NCBI RefSeq assembly: GCF_011047135.1
Contig: NZ_CP049255.1
Location: 2,108,001-2,172,000, forward strand
From: Microbacterium endophyticum
GTDB lineage: Bacteria > Actinomycetota > Actinomycetes > Actinomycetales > Microbacteriaceae
Direction of reading: 5' to 3'
Length of the DNA: 64,000 nt
The position numbers were made by a program, and so were the translations under genes. Shown here piece after piece: positions 36,314 through 45,557 of this stretch. The notes under the pieces were generated by a model. It did not search any database and was not told the origin of the DNA. It saw only the letters and a program-made list of their open reading frames with translations. Every line of letters begins with the position of its first letter. The stretch's first letter is position 1.

Positions 36314-39220
36314 GTGAGTTCAACCACGGCTAAGAGGCCGATGTCGAACAAGAAGTTTCTCGCGATCTGGATCCCGGTTGTGGCAGTCGTGGCGATTATC
36401 GCCATTGGAGCCAACGTCGCGATCGGCATGTTCCGAGGAGCTATCGAGTCCTACATGGGCACCGGTACGTACGAGATCACGAACACCGCAGAGGGTTCAG
36501 AGCTCGACACCGAGTACTACTCCGGCGATTACGCAACTGTTGACGAGGCCAAGGCTGCGTCAACAGAACTCGTCGAAGACATTGCAGACGAAGGCATGAC
36601 ACTACTGAAGAACACCGGTGAACTTCCGCTGGCTCTCGGTAACGTCACGCTGCTTGGCCGCGGCGCCGCAGACCCCGTCTATGGCGGATCGGGCTCGGGA
36701 ACAGCTGACACCCGCACAGCCGTCAACATTCGCGACGGTATCGAGAACGCTGGCTTCACTGTCAACGACACGGTCTACGAAGAGCTCTCGGCCTTCGCCG
36801 AAGAAAACCTCTCCGCCGACGGTGGGCGCACCAACATCGTCATGGACAAGCCGGAAGATTCGAACTACAACATCGGCGAGATGCCTGTTGCCGACTACTC
36901 GCAAGACGCACTCGACAGCTTCACTGACTACAACGACGCGGCAGTTATCGTGATCGGTCGTGGCGGCGGCGAGGGCGGCGACCTGGCTACCAACATGGAG
37001 GCGTGGGACGACAACGCGGAAGCTGGACAGCACCAGCTTGAGCTGAACAAAGACGAGAAAGACCTCGTCGCGCTCGCTGAAGCAAACTTCAACACTGTCA
37101 TCGTTGTGATCAACGCGTCCACGTCGATGGAGCTGGGATCGCTCCAGAACGATGACGCCATCGACGGCATCATTCTGGCCGGATCGCCCGGTGTGACCGG
37201 TTTCAACGCTCTCGGAAGCATTCTGAGCGGCGCAGTGAATCCTTCGGGCCACACGGTTGACGTATTCTCGAGCGACTTCACGGCAGACCCGACGTTCCAG
37301 AACTTCGGTGACTACGCGTACACCAACCTCGACGACGCGTACTTCGTGAACTACGACGAGGGCATCTACGTCGGCTACCGCTACTACGAGACCGCCGCAG
37401 TCGAAGGATTCATCAACTACGACGAGGCTGTTGTCTACCCGTTCGGGTACGGCCTCAGCTACACCGACTTCGAATGGGCCGTCACCGGCCAAGAACTCGG
37501 CGATGTCGATGGAGAAATATCCGTTGATGTCGACGTCACGAACACGGGTGATGTTGCGGGCCAGGACGTCGTGCAGCTCTATTACACGGCTCCCTACACA
37601 CCTGGCGGCATCGAGAAGTCGTCGGTTGTTCTCGGAGACTTCGCCAAGACCGGAATTCTCGAGCCTGGCGCGACAGAGACCGTGACGATGACGATCGCCG
37701 TGGAAGACATGGCCTCGTACGACGAGTCGGGAGCCGGTTCGTATGTGCTGGATGCCGGCACATACGAGATCAAGGTGCAGACCGACTCGCACAACCTGGC
37801 CGCGGGCATCGATCCGATCGCCTACAACGTGGATGACACGATCGTTTACACCGAAGGCCGCGACAGCGACGAGACGGCAGCAACCAACCAGTTCGCAGAC
37901 GTCACAACCGAATACACCGATGGCCCTCTTATTGCGTTCTCTCGCGCTGACTTCGCGGGTACTTTCCCGACGGCGCCCTCCGGAGACGCTTATGAGGCCA
38001 GCGATGCGACGATCGCGGCATTTGCTCCTTACGACGCTGCGGCTGCAGCGGACGAGAACACGGATGCCGAGGCACCTACCTGGAATGCCGATGGCGACGC
38101 GTCGCTCATCGATATGCGCGGCCTCGAGTGGGATGACCCAGCGTGGGATGAGTTGCTGAACCAGCTCGACCTCGACGACACGATCGCGCTTCTCACCTCG
38201 GGTGCGTACAACACGGCGGGGCTCCCCGAAATCGGAAAGTCACGCACGAACGACCTTGATGGGCCCGCTGGGTTCAGCTCGTTCATCAACCCGGACCTCT
38301 GGACGGGAACCGCGTTCCCCTCGGAGTACCTCATCGGCCAGACCTGGAGCACAGAGCTGGCAGAGGAGATGGGCGTCGCGATCGGAAACGAAGCCATGAC
38401 GATGGGCGTCAACGGTTGGTATGCACCTGCCGTCAACCTCCACCGTTCTCCGTTCGCCGGGCGCAACTTCGAGTACTACTCAGAGGACCCGGTGCTTTCG
38501 GGAACGCTTGCAACGAGCGTTGTCGATGGCGCACTCACCAAGGGCGTCTACTCGTTCACGAAGCACTTCGCGATGAATGACCAGGAGACCAACCGTGTCA
38601 ACGGCAACGGTCTCGCTACCTGGGCAACCGAGCAGACGATCCGCGAGCTGTACTTGAAGCCGTTCGAGATGGTTGTGAAGGATGCCTCGGGCGAACTCAC
38701 GTACTTCGATGCTGATGGTGAGCAGGTCACGAGCGATATCGGTGCGACGGCGATCATGAGTTCGTTCAACCGCATCGGCGCGACGTGGGCCGGTGGTTCG
38801 GAAGCTCTCATGCACAACGTGTTGCGGGAAGAGTGGGGGTTCACCGGAATGGCGATCACCGACTTCAACCTGTACCCGTACATGTACCCCGATGAGGCGT
38901 GGGCAGCGCGTGGCACCGACCACATGCTGACGTTTGAGAACTTCAAGACAGTCGAAGATTCTCAGAGCGCGTACGCACAGGACAACATCCGTTACGCCAT
39001 TCACAACGTGCTGTACACCGTCGCGAATTCGAACGCGGTCAACGGCATGGCACCGGGCGCAACTCTGACCTATCAGGCTGCGGCCTGGGAAGTCGGCGTG
39101 ATCGCGGGCACCGTGCTGCTCGGCATCCTGATCGCCGGCGCCATTGTCTGGATCATCATCCGGGTTCGTCGTCACCGCGGTCTTGCATCCGTCGTGACTG
39201 AAGAGCCTGCCGCGAGCTGA
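36314..39220 (+). CDS. Membrane-anchored GH3 glycosidase with reversed domain order
   Basis: The 968-residue protein has helices at both ends (about 14-38 and 925-949), so its core should be outside the membrane. The order of GH3 parts is reversed. The usual C-terminal alpha/beta domain comes first (to about 390, with GIYVGYRYYE near 350 and FGYGLSYT near 377), followed by a fibronectin-like domain. The catalytic barrel comes last (about 600-890), with KHFAMNDQE at 750 and the likely nucleophile Asp850 in ITDFN. Reversed GH3s are known elsewhere. It probably trims beta-linked glycans at the cell surface. GTG start after AGAGGAG. Confidence 0.87.
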   Translation: MSSTTAKRPMSNKKFLAIWIPVVAVVAIIAIGANVAIGMFRGAIESYMGTGTYEITNTAEGSELDTEYYSGDYATVDEAKAASTELVEDIADEGMTLLKNTGELPLALGNVTLLGRGAADPVYGGSGSGTADTRTAVNIRDGIENAGFTVNDTVYEELSAFAEENLSADGGRTNIVMDKPEDSNYNIGEMPVADYSQDALDSFTDYNDAAVIVIGRGGGEGGDLATNMEAWDDNAEAGQHQLELNKDEKDLVALAEANFNTVIVVINASTSMELGSLQNDDAIDGIILAGSPGVTGFNALGSILSGAVNPSGHTVDVFSSDFTADPTFQNFGDYAYTNLDDAYFVNYDEGIYVGYRYYETAAVEGFINYDEAVVYPFGYGLSYTDFEWAVTGQELGDVDGEISVDVDVTNTGDVAGQDVVQLYYTAPYTPGGIEKSSVVLGDFAKTGILEPGATETVTMTIAVEDMASYDESGAGSYVLDAGTYEIKVQTDSHNLAAGIDPIAYNVDDTIVYTEGRDSDETAATNQFADVTTEYTDGPLIAFSRADFAGTFPTAPSGDAYEASDATIAAFAPYDAAAAADENTDAEAPTWNADGDASLIDMRGLEWDDPAWDELLNQLDLDDTIALLTSGAYNTAGLPEIGKSRTNDLDGPAGFSSFINPDLWTGTAFPSEYLIGQTWSTELAEEMGVAIGNEAMTMGVNGWYAPAVNLHRSPFAGRNFEYYSEDPVLSGTLATSVVDGALTKGVYSFTKHFAMNDQETNRVNGNGLATWATEQTIRELYLKPFEMVVKDASGELTYFDADGEQVTSDIGATAIMSSFNRIGATWAGGSEALMHNVLREEWGFTGMAITDFNLYPYMYPDEAWAARGTDHMLTFENFKTVEDSQSAYAQDNIRYAIHNVLYTVANSNAVNGMAPGATLTYQAAAWEVGVIAGTVLLGILIAGAIVWIIIRVRRHRGLASVVTEEPAAS

Positions 39221-39246
39221 TCGCGCGGCTGAAACAACACTGATCA

Positions 39247-39274
39247 CGGGGCCGGGGGGAAACTCCCGGCCCCG
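39247..39274 (+). promoter_or_regulatory. GC-rich hairpin between the two GH3 genes
   Basis: CGGGGCCGGG (39247-39256) and CCCGGCCCCG (39265-39274) form a perfect ten-base stem with an eight-base loop. No T tract follows. It sits 18 bases before the next GTG, so it may be an RNA stability or attenuation element, or a terminator of the U-less actinobacterial kind. Confidence 0.55.
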
Positions 39275-39292
39275 CACAGAAAGACACACACA

Positions 39293-41761
39293 GTGAACAA
39301 CACCCCTGACTCCTCCGAATCGGTTGCGGCCCTCAGCTTGATCGAGAAGGCCGCACTTTTGAGTGGCGAGAACATCTGGCAAACGCGAGCGATCCCGCGG
39401 ATCGGTCTGCCCGCGGTATGGATGTCGGATGGGCCCCACGGTGTGCGAAAGCAGGTCGGCTCAGCCGATCATCTCGGCCTTAACGACTCAGAGCCTGCGA
39501 CTTGTTTTCCGACAGCGGCCGCAGTTGCCAACAGCTGGGACGAAGAGCTTGCGGAAGAAATCGGCGCGGCTCTCGGACGTGAAGCCTCGGCTCAGGGCGT
39601 GCACGTTTTGCTGGGGCCGGGTCTCAACATCAAGCGCAATCCACTCGGTGGTCGTAGCTTTGAGTACTTCTCTGAAGACCCCGAGCTTGCGGGACGCCTC
39701 GCGGCAGCGTACGTCCGCGGCATCCAGTCGGAGGGCGTTGCTGCCACTCCCAAGCACTTCGCTGTGAACAGCCAAGAGCTTCGCCGTATGGTCAGCGATT
39801 CGGTCGTTGACGAGCGGACGCTTCGGGAGCTGTACCTGACAGCGTTCGAGATCGTTGTCACGGGCGCGAACCCCTGGGCAATCATGAGTTCTTACAACCT
39901 CGTCAATGGTGCGTACGCTCACGAAAACACTCACCTGCTTGACGAAGTACTTCGCCAAGAGTGGGGCTTTGACGGTGCCGTCATTTCGGATTGGGGTGGC
40001 GGAAACGATGCCGTTCGCGCGGTTCACGCTGGCGGCACGATCGAAATGCCGTCACCGGGGTTCGACTCGGCTCGCGCGATTGCGAATGCCGTGCGCGCGG
40101 GCACGCTCTCGGAAGCTGACCTCGACGCACGCGTGCGTGAGGTCATCGACCTCGTCAAGCGCGTGACAGCTCGCGAAACACCGGCAACGTTCGACGCTGA
40201 GGCGCATCACGCGCTCGCTCGGCGCGCCGCAGCAGAGTCTGCGGTGCTGCTGAAGAACGAAAAAGCGCTTCTGCCCCTCGCAGCAGGCACACGCGTCGCG
40301 CTTATCGGCGATTTTGCGCAGACGCCGCGTTACCAGGGCGCTGGCTCATCGAACGTCAACGCGACTCGCGTGACGAATCTCCGCGCTGCAATCGCGTCCA
40401 CCGATCTCGTACTCACTGACTTTGCTCAGGGCTTCCGGCGTGACGGAAAAGCCGACCCAGCGCTCGTTCGTGAGGCGATTGCCGTCGCAACGAAAGCCGA
40501 TGTTGTCGTGCTGTCGCTGGGGCTGCCCGAAATCGCTGAGTCAGAAGGTATTGATCGCGCCACTCTCGAGTTGCCTGGTGATCAGGTGGCGCTCCTTGCC
40601 GCAGTCGCCGCCGCAAACCCTCGCACCGTTGTCGTGCTCAGCGCTGGCGGTGTCGTTGAGGTGCCATGGGCGCACCAAGCTCAAGCGCTCGTGCACGGGT
40701 ATCTCGGCGGACAGGGTGGTGCTGAAGGCATGCTCGATCTTCTGACGGGGGTAGTAAACCCTGGTGGAAGACTCGCAGAATCGTATCCACACAAGCTTCT
40801 GGATACCCCGGCCGCCGACTCATTCCCAAGCGTTCATCGCACCGCGGAATACCGCGAGGGACTTTACGTGGGATACCGGTATTACGAGTCGGTCGCGGCA
40901 TCCGTCGCTTTCCCCTTCGGGTTCGGCCTCAGCTACACAACGTTTGCCTACGAGAACCTCACCATCGATGGCGGTTCTGCGTCGTTCACAGTGACCAACA
41001 CGGGTGAGCGCGCGGGCAGCGATGTTGCTCAGCTTTATGTTGGCCGCGTGAGTGCGAGCTCGCTCTATCGTCCGCAGCGTGAACTCAAGGGCTTTGCCAA
41101 AGTACGACTCGAGCCTGGCCAGTCGCAGACAGTGACCATTGAACTCGGACAACGCGCCTTCCGTTTCTTCGATGAGAACACCTCGTCGTGGCAGACCGAG
41201 TCGGGAACTTACGAGATCGCCGTCGGTTCGCACGTGCGAAATCTGTCGCTAAACGCGCAGATCGACGTCGCTGGCACGGTCGAATCCGGAGCGGTGGCAG
41301 CGTCGGCCGAGGTCTATCACCGGGCTGACATCGCGCACGTTTCGGATGCTGACTTCTCGGCCTTGCTTGGTCGTCCGGTGCCCCGTGCGGCGTGGGGTGA
41401 CGGGCCACTTGGCTTCAACGATCCGATCGACCGGATTCGCGTGGCGCGGAGTGCTCTGGCACGCTTCGGATTCCGGATCATCGATGGTCGTCGTCGCAAA
41501 GCCGAAGAGTCCGGCGAGCCGGATCTCAATATTCTCTTCATCTTCAATGCGCCTTTCCGCGTGCTGTCGAAGATGAGCGGCGGTCGCGCAACGAGGCAGC
41601 TGACCGACGGTGTTTTGACACTCGTCAACGGCCATGTATTCCGCGGCATTGGTCGCGTGCTGTCTGCCTATTTCAGGGGTCGCCGCGCCGAAAAGCGTTC
41701 GCGTGAGCAGTTCCGCGCGGCTGCGGCGACTCTCACCCACACTTCACACAGGAGCTCGTGA
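39293..41761 (+). CDS. GH3 beta-glycosidase, canonical order with C-terminal extension
   Basis: The 822-residue protein has the normal GH3 order: barrel with KHFAVNSQE (Lys154), nucleophile Asp233 in VISDWGG, then the alpha/beta domain with GDQVALLAAVAAANPRTVVV and GLYVGYRYYES, and a fibronectin-like domain with TNTGERAGSDVAQLYVG. A further 165 residues at the C-terminus form a basic, helical extension not part of the usual fold. There is no signal peptide, so it is probably cytoplasmic, unlike the preceding GH3. Its TGA overlaps the next ATG. Confidence 0.92.
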   Translation: MNNTPDSSESVAALSLIEKAALLSGENIWQTRAIPRIGLPAVWMSDGPHGVRKQVGSADHLGLNDSEPATCFPTAAAVANSWDEELAEEIGAALGREASAQGVHVLLGPGLNIKRNPLGGRSFEYFSEDPELAGRLAAAYVRGIQSEGVAATPKHFAVNSQELRRMVSDSVVDERTLRELYLTAFEIVVTGANPWAIMSSYNLVNGAYAHENTHLLDEVLRQEWGFDGAVISDWGGGNDAVRAVHAGGTIEMPSPGFDSARAIANAVRAGTLSEADLDARVREVIDLVKRVTARETPATFDAEAHHALARRAAAESAVLLKNEKALLPLAAGTRVALIGDFAQTPRYQGAGSSNVNATRVTNLRAAIASTDLVLTDFAQGFRRDGKADPALVREAIAVATKADVVVLSLGLPEIAESEGIDRATLELPGDQVALLAAVAAANPRTVVVLSAGGVVEVPWAHQAQALVHGYLGGQGGAEGMLDLLTGVVNPGGRLAESYPHKLLDTPAADSFPSVHRTAEYREGLYVGYRYYESVAASVAFPFGFGLSYTTFAYENLTIDGGSASFTVTNTGERAGSDVAQLYVGRVSASSLYRPQRELKGFAKVRLEPGQSQTVTIELGQRAFRFFDENTSSWQTESGTYEIAVGSHVRNLSLNAQIDVAGTVESGAVAASAEVYHRADIAHVSDADFSALLGRPVPRAAWGDGPLGFNDPIDRIRVARSALARFGFRIIDGRRRKAEESGEPDLNILFIFNAPFRVLSKMSGGRATRQLTDGVLTLVNGHVFRGIGRVLSAYFRGRRAEKRSREQFRAAAATLTHTSHRSS

Positions 41762-42387
41762 TGTTTACCAAGATCAAGAACTGGTGGGTCGACTTCGCCA
41801 CTCGCCGCCCCGAAATTTCGCGATTCCTCGTGTTCTTTGTGCTGTCGAACGGTGTGACTGCACTGCAGCTCGCGATGCTGCCCATCTTCCGGTGGCTCTT
41901 CGATACATTCACCAATCTTGTCAACGTCAATTTTCAAACGTTGCCGGTCGGCACGAATTTCGATGGCAGCCAGTACTACATCTTCGATTACGCCGCCGGT
42001 GCTCTGCCGCAGGGTGGCGGCGGGCTCGCATATTTTCTCGCGGTGCAGATCACACTGCTGATCGCGCAGGTAATCAACTTCTTCCTGCAGCGAAACATCA
42101 CCTTCAAATCCAACACATCGGCATGGATCGCCGCCGGTTGGTACGCGCTCGCGTACGTCGCCATTACGTTCATCGCTGCTGCCGCGCAGGGTTTCTACAA
42201 GGCGCCCATCTACGATTTGCTTATGAACACCTGGGGCTGGGGATCGACCGGTGAGGTAGTCGCAGACCTCATCACCGGCGTCATCAACGCAGCGATCTCG
42301 TTCTGGGTCTTCTATCCGATCTTCCGAGTGATCTTTCGGCAAAAGAAGACCGAGCCGGAAGTTGGATCGGTGAGCGAATCGGCATGA
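41761..42387 (+). CDS. GtrA-like polytopic membrane protein
   Basis: The 208-residue protein has four hydrophobic segments in the GtrA arrangement, with RFLVFFVLSNGVTALQLAML at the start and AQVINFFLQRNITFKSN in the middle. GtrA proteins are thought to flip polyprenyl-linked sugars across the membrane or assist a partner glycosyltransferase. It starts within the stop of the GH3 gene (TGATG) and overlaps the GT2 gene by ATGA. That makes the pair a probable sugar-lipid synthesis and transfer unit. Confidence 0.8.
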   Translation: MFTKIKNWWVDFATRRPEISRFLVFFVLSNGVTALQLAMLPIFRWLFDTFTNLVNVNFQTLPVGTNFDGSQYYIFDYAAGALPQGGGGLAYFLAVQITLLIAQVINFFLQRNITFKSNTSAWIAAGWYALAYVAITFIAAAAQGFYKAPIYDLLMNTWGWGSTGEVVADLITGVINAAISFWVFYPIFRVIFRQKKTEPEVGSVSESA

Positions 42388-43424
42388 CCACAGGCGCCGC
42401 CCTGCCGCTGCTGACGATCGTCGTTCCGTCGTTCAACGCGGCCGCATATCTCCACCGTGCTGTTGATTCCCTCGTGGGCATCGGCGATATCGATGTGGTG
42501 ATCGTCGACGACGGTTCTACTGACGCGACGGGTGTGATTGCCGATAACTTCGCGGCAGTGCACCCCGATACGATTCGGGTGGTTCACCAGAAGAATGGTG
42601 GACACGGGGCCGCGATTGAAACCGGAATCGCGCACGCGCGGGGTCGTTACCTCAAGGTGCTCGACGCCGACGACTGGCTCGATCGCGCGGCTCTGGTGAG
42701 GGTACTCGATACTCTTCGCGGACGTGATGCGGTCGGTGGCATCGACGCGCTGTTCACCGACTTCGTGCACGATCGGGTGGGCAAACAGAATCGGGTTTCG
42801 CGGTTCGACTCCGTCTTTCCGGAACGACAAGTTTTCGGATGGAACGATGTGGAGCGTTTCAGTAAACGGCAGTACCTGATGATGCACGCCATCATCTATC
42901 GCACAGCTTTGCTTCGTGAAAGCGGCTTACAGCTGCCCCACCACACGTTCTACGTCGACAATCTTTACGTCATCGTGCCGCTCGCTCGTGTTCGGAAGAT
43001 GTACTACCTACCCGTGAGCCTGTATCACTATTTCATCGGCCGTGTCGGTCAGTCGGTCGAGGCTAACGTGATGCTTGCGCGCGTCGATCAACAGCTCCTC
43101 GTCAACAAGCTCGCTCTGCACGCTCTGCCGTCTCCCACGCAGGTTTCGAGCGGCGAAGTCCCGCTTGCACTGTATACAGCGCTGCTGCACTACGTCGAAG
43201 CGCTCTGCGCTGTCACATCCGCGACGCTCGCGCGCGGTGGCACACCAGAGCACCTTCGCAAACGTCAGGATTTCTGGGCTGAAATCAAGCGCGAAAACCC
43301 GTGGGTCTACACGCGGATGAGGCGAAGCTTTATGGGAACCAGTAGCAACCTTCCGGGACAAGCCGGGCGACGTGTCACTCTGCTCGCGTATCACGTGGCG
43401 CGAAGGGTGGTTGGATTTAGCTAG
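42384..43424 (+). CDS. GT2 family glycosyltransferase
   Basis: The 346-residue protein has a GT-A fold at its N-terminus: LTIVVPSFNAAAYLHRAVDS, then VVIVDDGSTDATG and the metal-binding region KVLDADDWLD. There are no obvious membrane helices. It transfers a nucleotide-sugar residue, possibly to a polyprenyl carrier flipped by the GtrA-like partner with which it overlaps. A two-component system follows 31 bases downstream on the same strand. Confidence 0.9.
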   Translation: MTTGAALPLLTIVVPSFNAAAYLHRAVDSLVGIGDIDVVIVDDGSTDATGVIADNFAAVHPDTIRVVHQKNGGHGAAIETGIAHARGRYLKVLDADDWLDRAALVRVLDTLRGRDAVGGIDALFTDFVHDRVGKQNRVSRFDSVFPERQVFGWNDVERFSKRQYLMMHAIIYRTALLRESGLQLPHHTFYVDNLYVIVPLARVRKMYYLPVSLYHYFIGRVGQSVEANVMLARVDQQLLVNKLALHALPSPTQVSSGEVPLALYTALLHYVEALCAVTSATLARGGTPEHLRKRQDFWAEIKRENPWVYTRMRRSFMGTSSNLPGQAGRRVTLLAYHVARRVVGFS

Positions 43425-43455
43425 ACCGCAAGCGTGTGAACAGGGGAGGAGAGCA

Positions 43456-44178
43456 GTGATTCGAGTCGGAGTGGTCGAGGACGACCCAGCGAGCATTGAT
43501 CGGCTGCTTTCTCACCTCGATCGGTTCCAACGCGAGCAGGGCGAGGCCTTCCACGTGGGGGCATTTCGCGATGGTGCCGACATTCTCGAGGACTATCGAC
43601 CCGACTGGGACATCCTCTTTCTCGACATTCAGATGGAGCGCGTCGACGGCATGACGGCCGCGCGGCGCATCCGCGAGGTCGATAGCGAGGTAATCATCGT
43701 GTTCGTCACCAGCTCGCCGCAGTACGCAGTCGCCGGTTACGAAGTGGATGCTTTGAGCTACCTCATGAAGCCCGTGACATATGCCGCATTCGCGCAAGAA
43801 CTCACGCGAAGTCTTGTGCGCCTGCGGCGGCGAGAGCGGCGGCACCTCCTGTTCGCTGCCGTTGATGGCGATCGCCACCGCGTGGATATTGCCGATATCC
43901 TCTACATCGAGAGCGTCAAGCATCACGTCATGATTCACACTCTCGACGCTGATCACACGGTCGTGACGACCCTCAAGGCGATGGAATCAGAGCTCGCCGA
44001 TGACGGTTTCTTCCGCTGCAACAGCGGATATCTCGTCAATCTGCGTCACGTCACTGGTGTCGAAGGCAACGACTGCCGCGTGCGCGGGGGAGTGCGCCTG
44101 CAGATCAGCAGGCCGCGGAAGAAAGAGTTTCTTGCGGTTCTTTCGGCATATATCAGTGCGCGCGGGATCACGACGTGA
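43456..44178 (+). CDS. LytTR-family response regulator
   Basis: The 240-residue regulator has a receiver domain with Glu8-Asp9-Asp10, phospho-acceptor Asp57 in LFLDIQMERVDG and a conserved Lys in MKPVTY. A LytTR DNA-binding domain follows (about 135-240, with IADILYIESVKHHVMIHT and FFRCNSGYLVNLRHV). The GTG at 43456 has GGGAGGAG upstream. It overlaps its sensor kinase by four bases and ends the GH3-GT2 operon, so it probably controls that operon or related surface genes. Confidence 0.93.
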   Translation: MIRVGVVEDDPASIDRLLSHLDRFQREQGEAFHVGAFRDGADILEDYRPDWDILFLDIQMERVDGMTAARRIREVDSEVIIVFVTSSPQYAVAGYEVDALSYLMKPVTYAAFAQELTRSLVRLRRRERRHLLFAAVDGDRHRVDIADILYIESVKHHVMIHTLDADHTVVTTLKAMESELADDGFFRCNSGYLVNLRHVTGVEGNDCRVRGGVRLQISRPRKKEFLAVLSAYISARGITT

Positions 44179-45497
44179 GCGTGGTCGAGGTAGCGACCGC
44201 CGCAACAGCAGACATTCCCCGAATATTCACCGCGGTCGCCGAGTGGGGCGCGTGCATGGTCTTCATGCTGCTCGTCAATCGGCGGATGCGGTGGGTCGGG
44301 ACGTCGATGGTGACGCTTCTCGCGTTGCTCGCACTCGTGGCAGTTCAGATGTGGGCTGGATCGCTGCCGCTTTCGCTCTGGATATTCGGCATGCTCGCTG
44401 CAGCCTTCACGATGTTTGTCATCGTGCGCGTCAGTCTCGAGGTGACGGCCACGACGGCGGGATACCTCGCCGCGCGTGCTTTCGTTCTCGCGGAGTTGAC
44501 GGCATCCGTGCACTGGCAGTTGGAGCGGTTCTATCTCGACGCTGCTCCACAGGTTGTGCGAACGAGCGTGATGCTTGCGGTCTACGGCTCTGTTTTTGCG
44601 CTCGCGTGGTGGGCGGAGCGGCGGCACCTGCCGCGGGGGATCGAGTTCGAAGTCGGGGTGGGCGAACTCGTGAGCGCGTTGGCCATCGCGGTGGCGACGT
44701 TCGGCATTTCAAATCTCAGCTTCGTCAATGCCAACACACCGTTCAGTGGTCGTGTCGGTACCGAGGTTTTCTACATTCGCACCCTTGTCGACCTGTGCGG
44801 ATACATCGCGCTTTACGGGCAACTCGAAGTGAGACGCAGTCTGCAAGCTCGGCGTGAAGCCGACGCGATGGCACGATTGCTCACAAGTCAGCACGACCAG
44901 TACGAGATGTCGCGTCGCGCGATCGATGAAGTGAATCGCAAGTATCACGACATGAAGCACCACCTCGAGGCGATCAGAGCAGAGCAAGACCCGCAATCGC
45001 GCCTGCTGATACTCAACGAGCTGGAGACGTCGATTCAGAACTACGGGGCGAGCATCCGGACGGGCAACTCGGTGCTTGATGCCGTGTTGATGGGTAAGCA
45101 GCTTTACGCGCGTGAAAGCGGCATCGAAATGACATCGGTTGCTGACGGGCGCCTTCTGAACGCGCTAAGTCCGCTCGATGTGACCGCAATCGTCGGTAAC
45201 GCGCTCGACAATGCGTTCGAAGCAACTTTGCGTGTCGCCAATGCCGAAGAGCGCCTCGTGAAGTTTTCGCTGTTCGCCCGCAACGACTTTGTGATGATCA
45301 GTGTGGAGAACACGTTCGACGGGGTGGTGGCTCGTCGCGATGGTCGAATTGTCACGCGCAAAGCGGGGGATGAGCACGGCTATGGGCTGCGAAATATCGA
45401 AGCCGCAGCTGAACGGTACGGCGGGTCGATGTCGCTGAGCTCGACCGAGCAGTGGTTTTCGCTCCGAATCTTGTTGCCGAGAGCCGAAGTTCTATGA
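44175..45497 (+). CDS. GHKL-type sensor histidine kinase (AgrC-like)
   Basis: The 440-residue protein has about six membrane segments in the first 215 residues, then a coiled linker. The phospho-acceptor region is YHDMKHHLEAI with His262, and an HATPase_c_5 domain with NALDNAFEA and EHGYGLRNIEAAAERYGG follows. This is the AgrC/CitA-like class usually paired with LytTR regulators and often used for peptide or small-molecule sensing. No propeptide gene of Agr type is visible nearby. GTG start overlaps the regulator's TGA. Confidence 0.92.
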   Translation: MSVVEVATAATADIPRIFTAVAEWGACMVFMLLVNRRMRWVGTSMVTLLALLALVAVQMWAGSLPLSLWIFGMLAAAFTMFVIVRVSLEVTATTAGYLAARAFVLAELTASVHWQLERFYLDAAPQVVRTSVMLAVYGSVFALAWWAERRHLPRGIEFEVGVGELVSALAIAVATFGISNLSFVNANTPFSGRVGTEVFYIRTLVDLCGYIALYGQLEVRRSLQARREADAMARLLTSQHDQYEMSRRAIDEVNRKYHDMKHHLEAIRAEQDPQSRLLILNELETSIQNYGASIRTGNSVLDAVLMGKQLYARESGIEMTSVADGRLLNALSPLDVTAIVGNALDNAFEATLRVANAEERLVKFSLFARNDFVMISVENTFDGVVARRDGRIVTRKAGDEHGYGLRNIEAAAERYGGSMSLSSTEQWFSLRILLPRAEVL

Positions 45498-45503
45498 GGT
45501 TAC

Positions 45504-45539
45504 TGAGAGAGCCGCTTTCTTAGAGCTCTTTGAGAGAGC
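45504..45539. promoter_or_regulatory. Direct repeat TGAGAGAGC before flavocytochrome gene
   Basis: TGAGAGAGC occurs at 45504-45512 and 45531-45539, 27 bases apart, in the short gap before the flavocytochrome gene. An AGAGCTCT palindrome lies between them. It is a candidate operator or promoter element. Confidence 0.35.
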
Positions 45540-45557
45540 GCACTCGAACATGTGGGT

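Noticed and set aside
36602..37792. A 396-codon open frame on the minus strand inside the first GH3 gene
   Set aside because: It is the antisense shadow of a GC-rich coding gene, has no ribosome binding site or known motif, and the plus-strand GH3 motifs are unambiguous.
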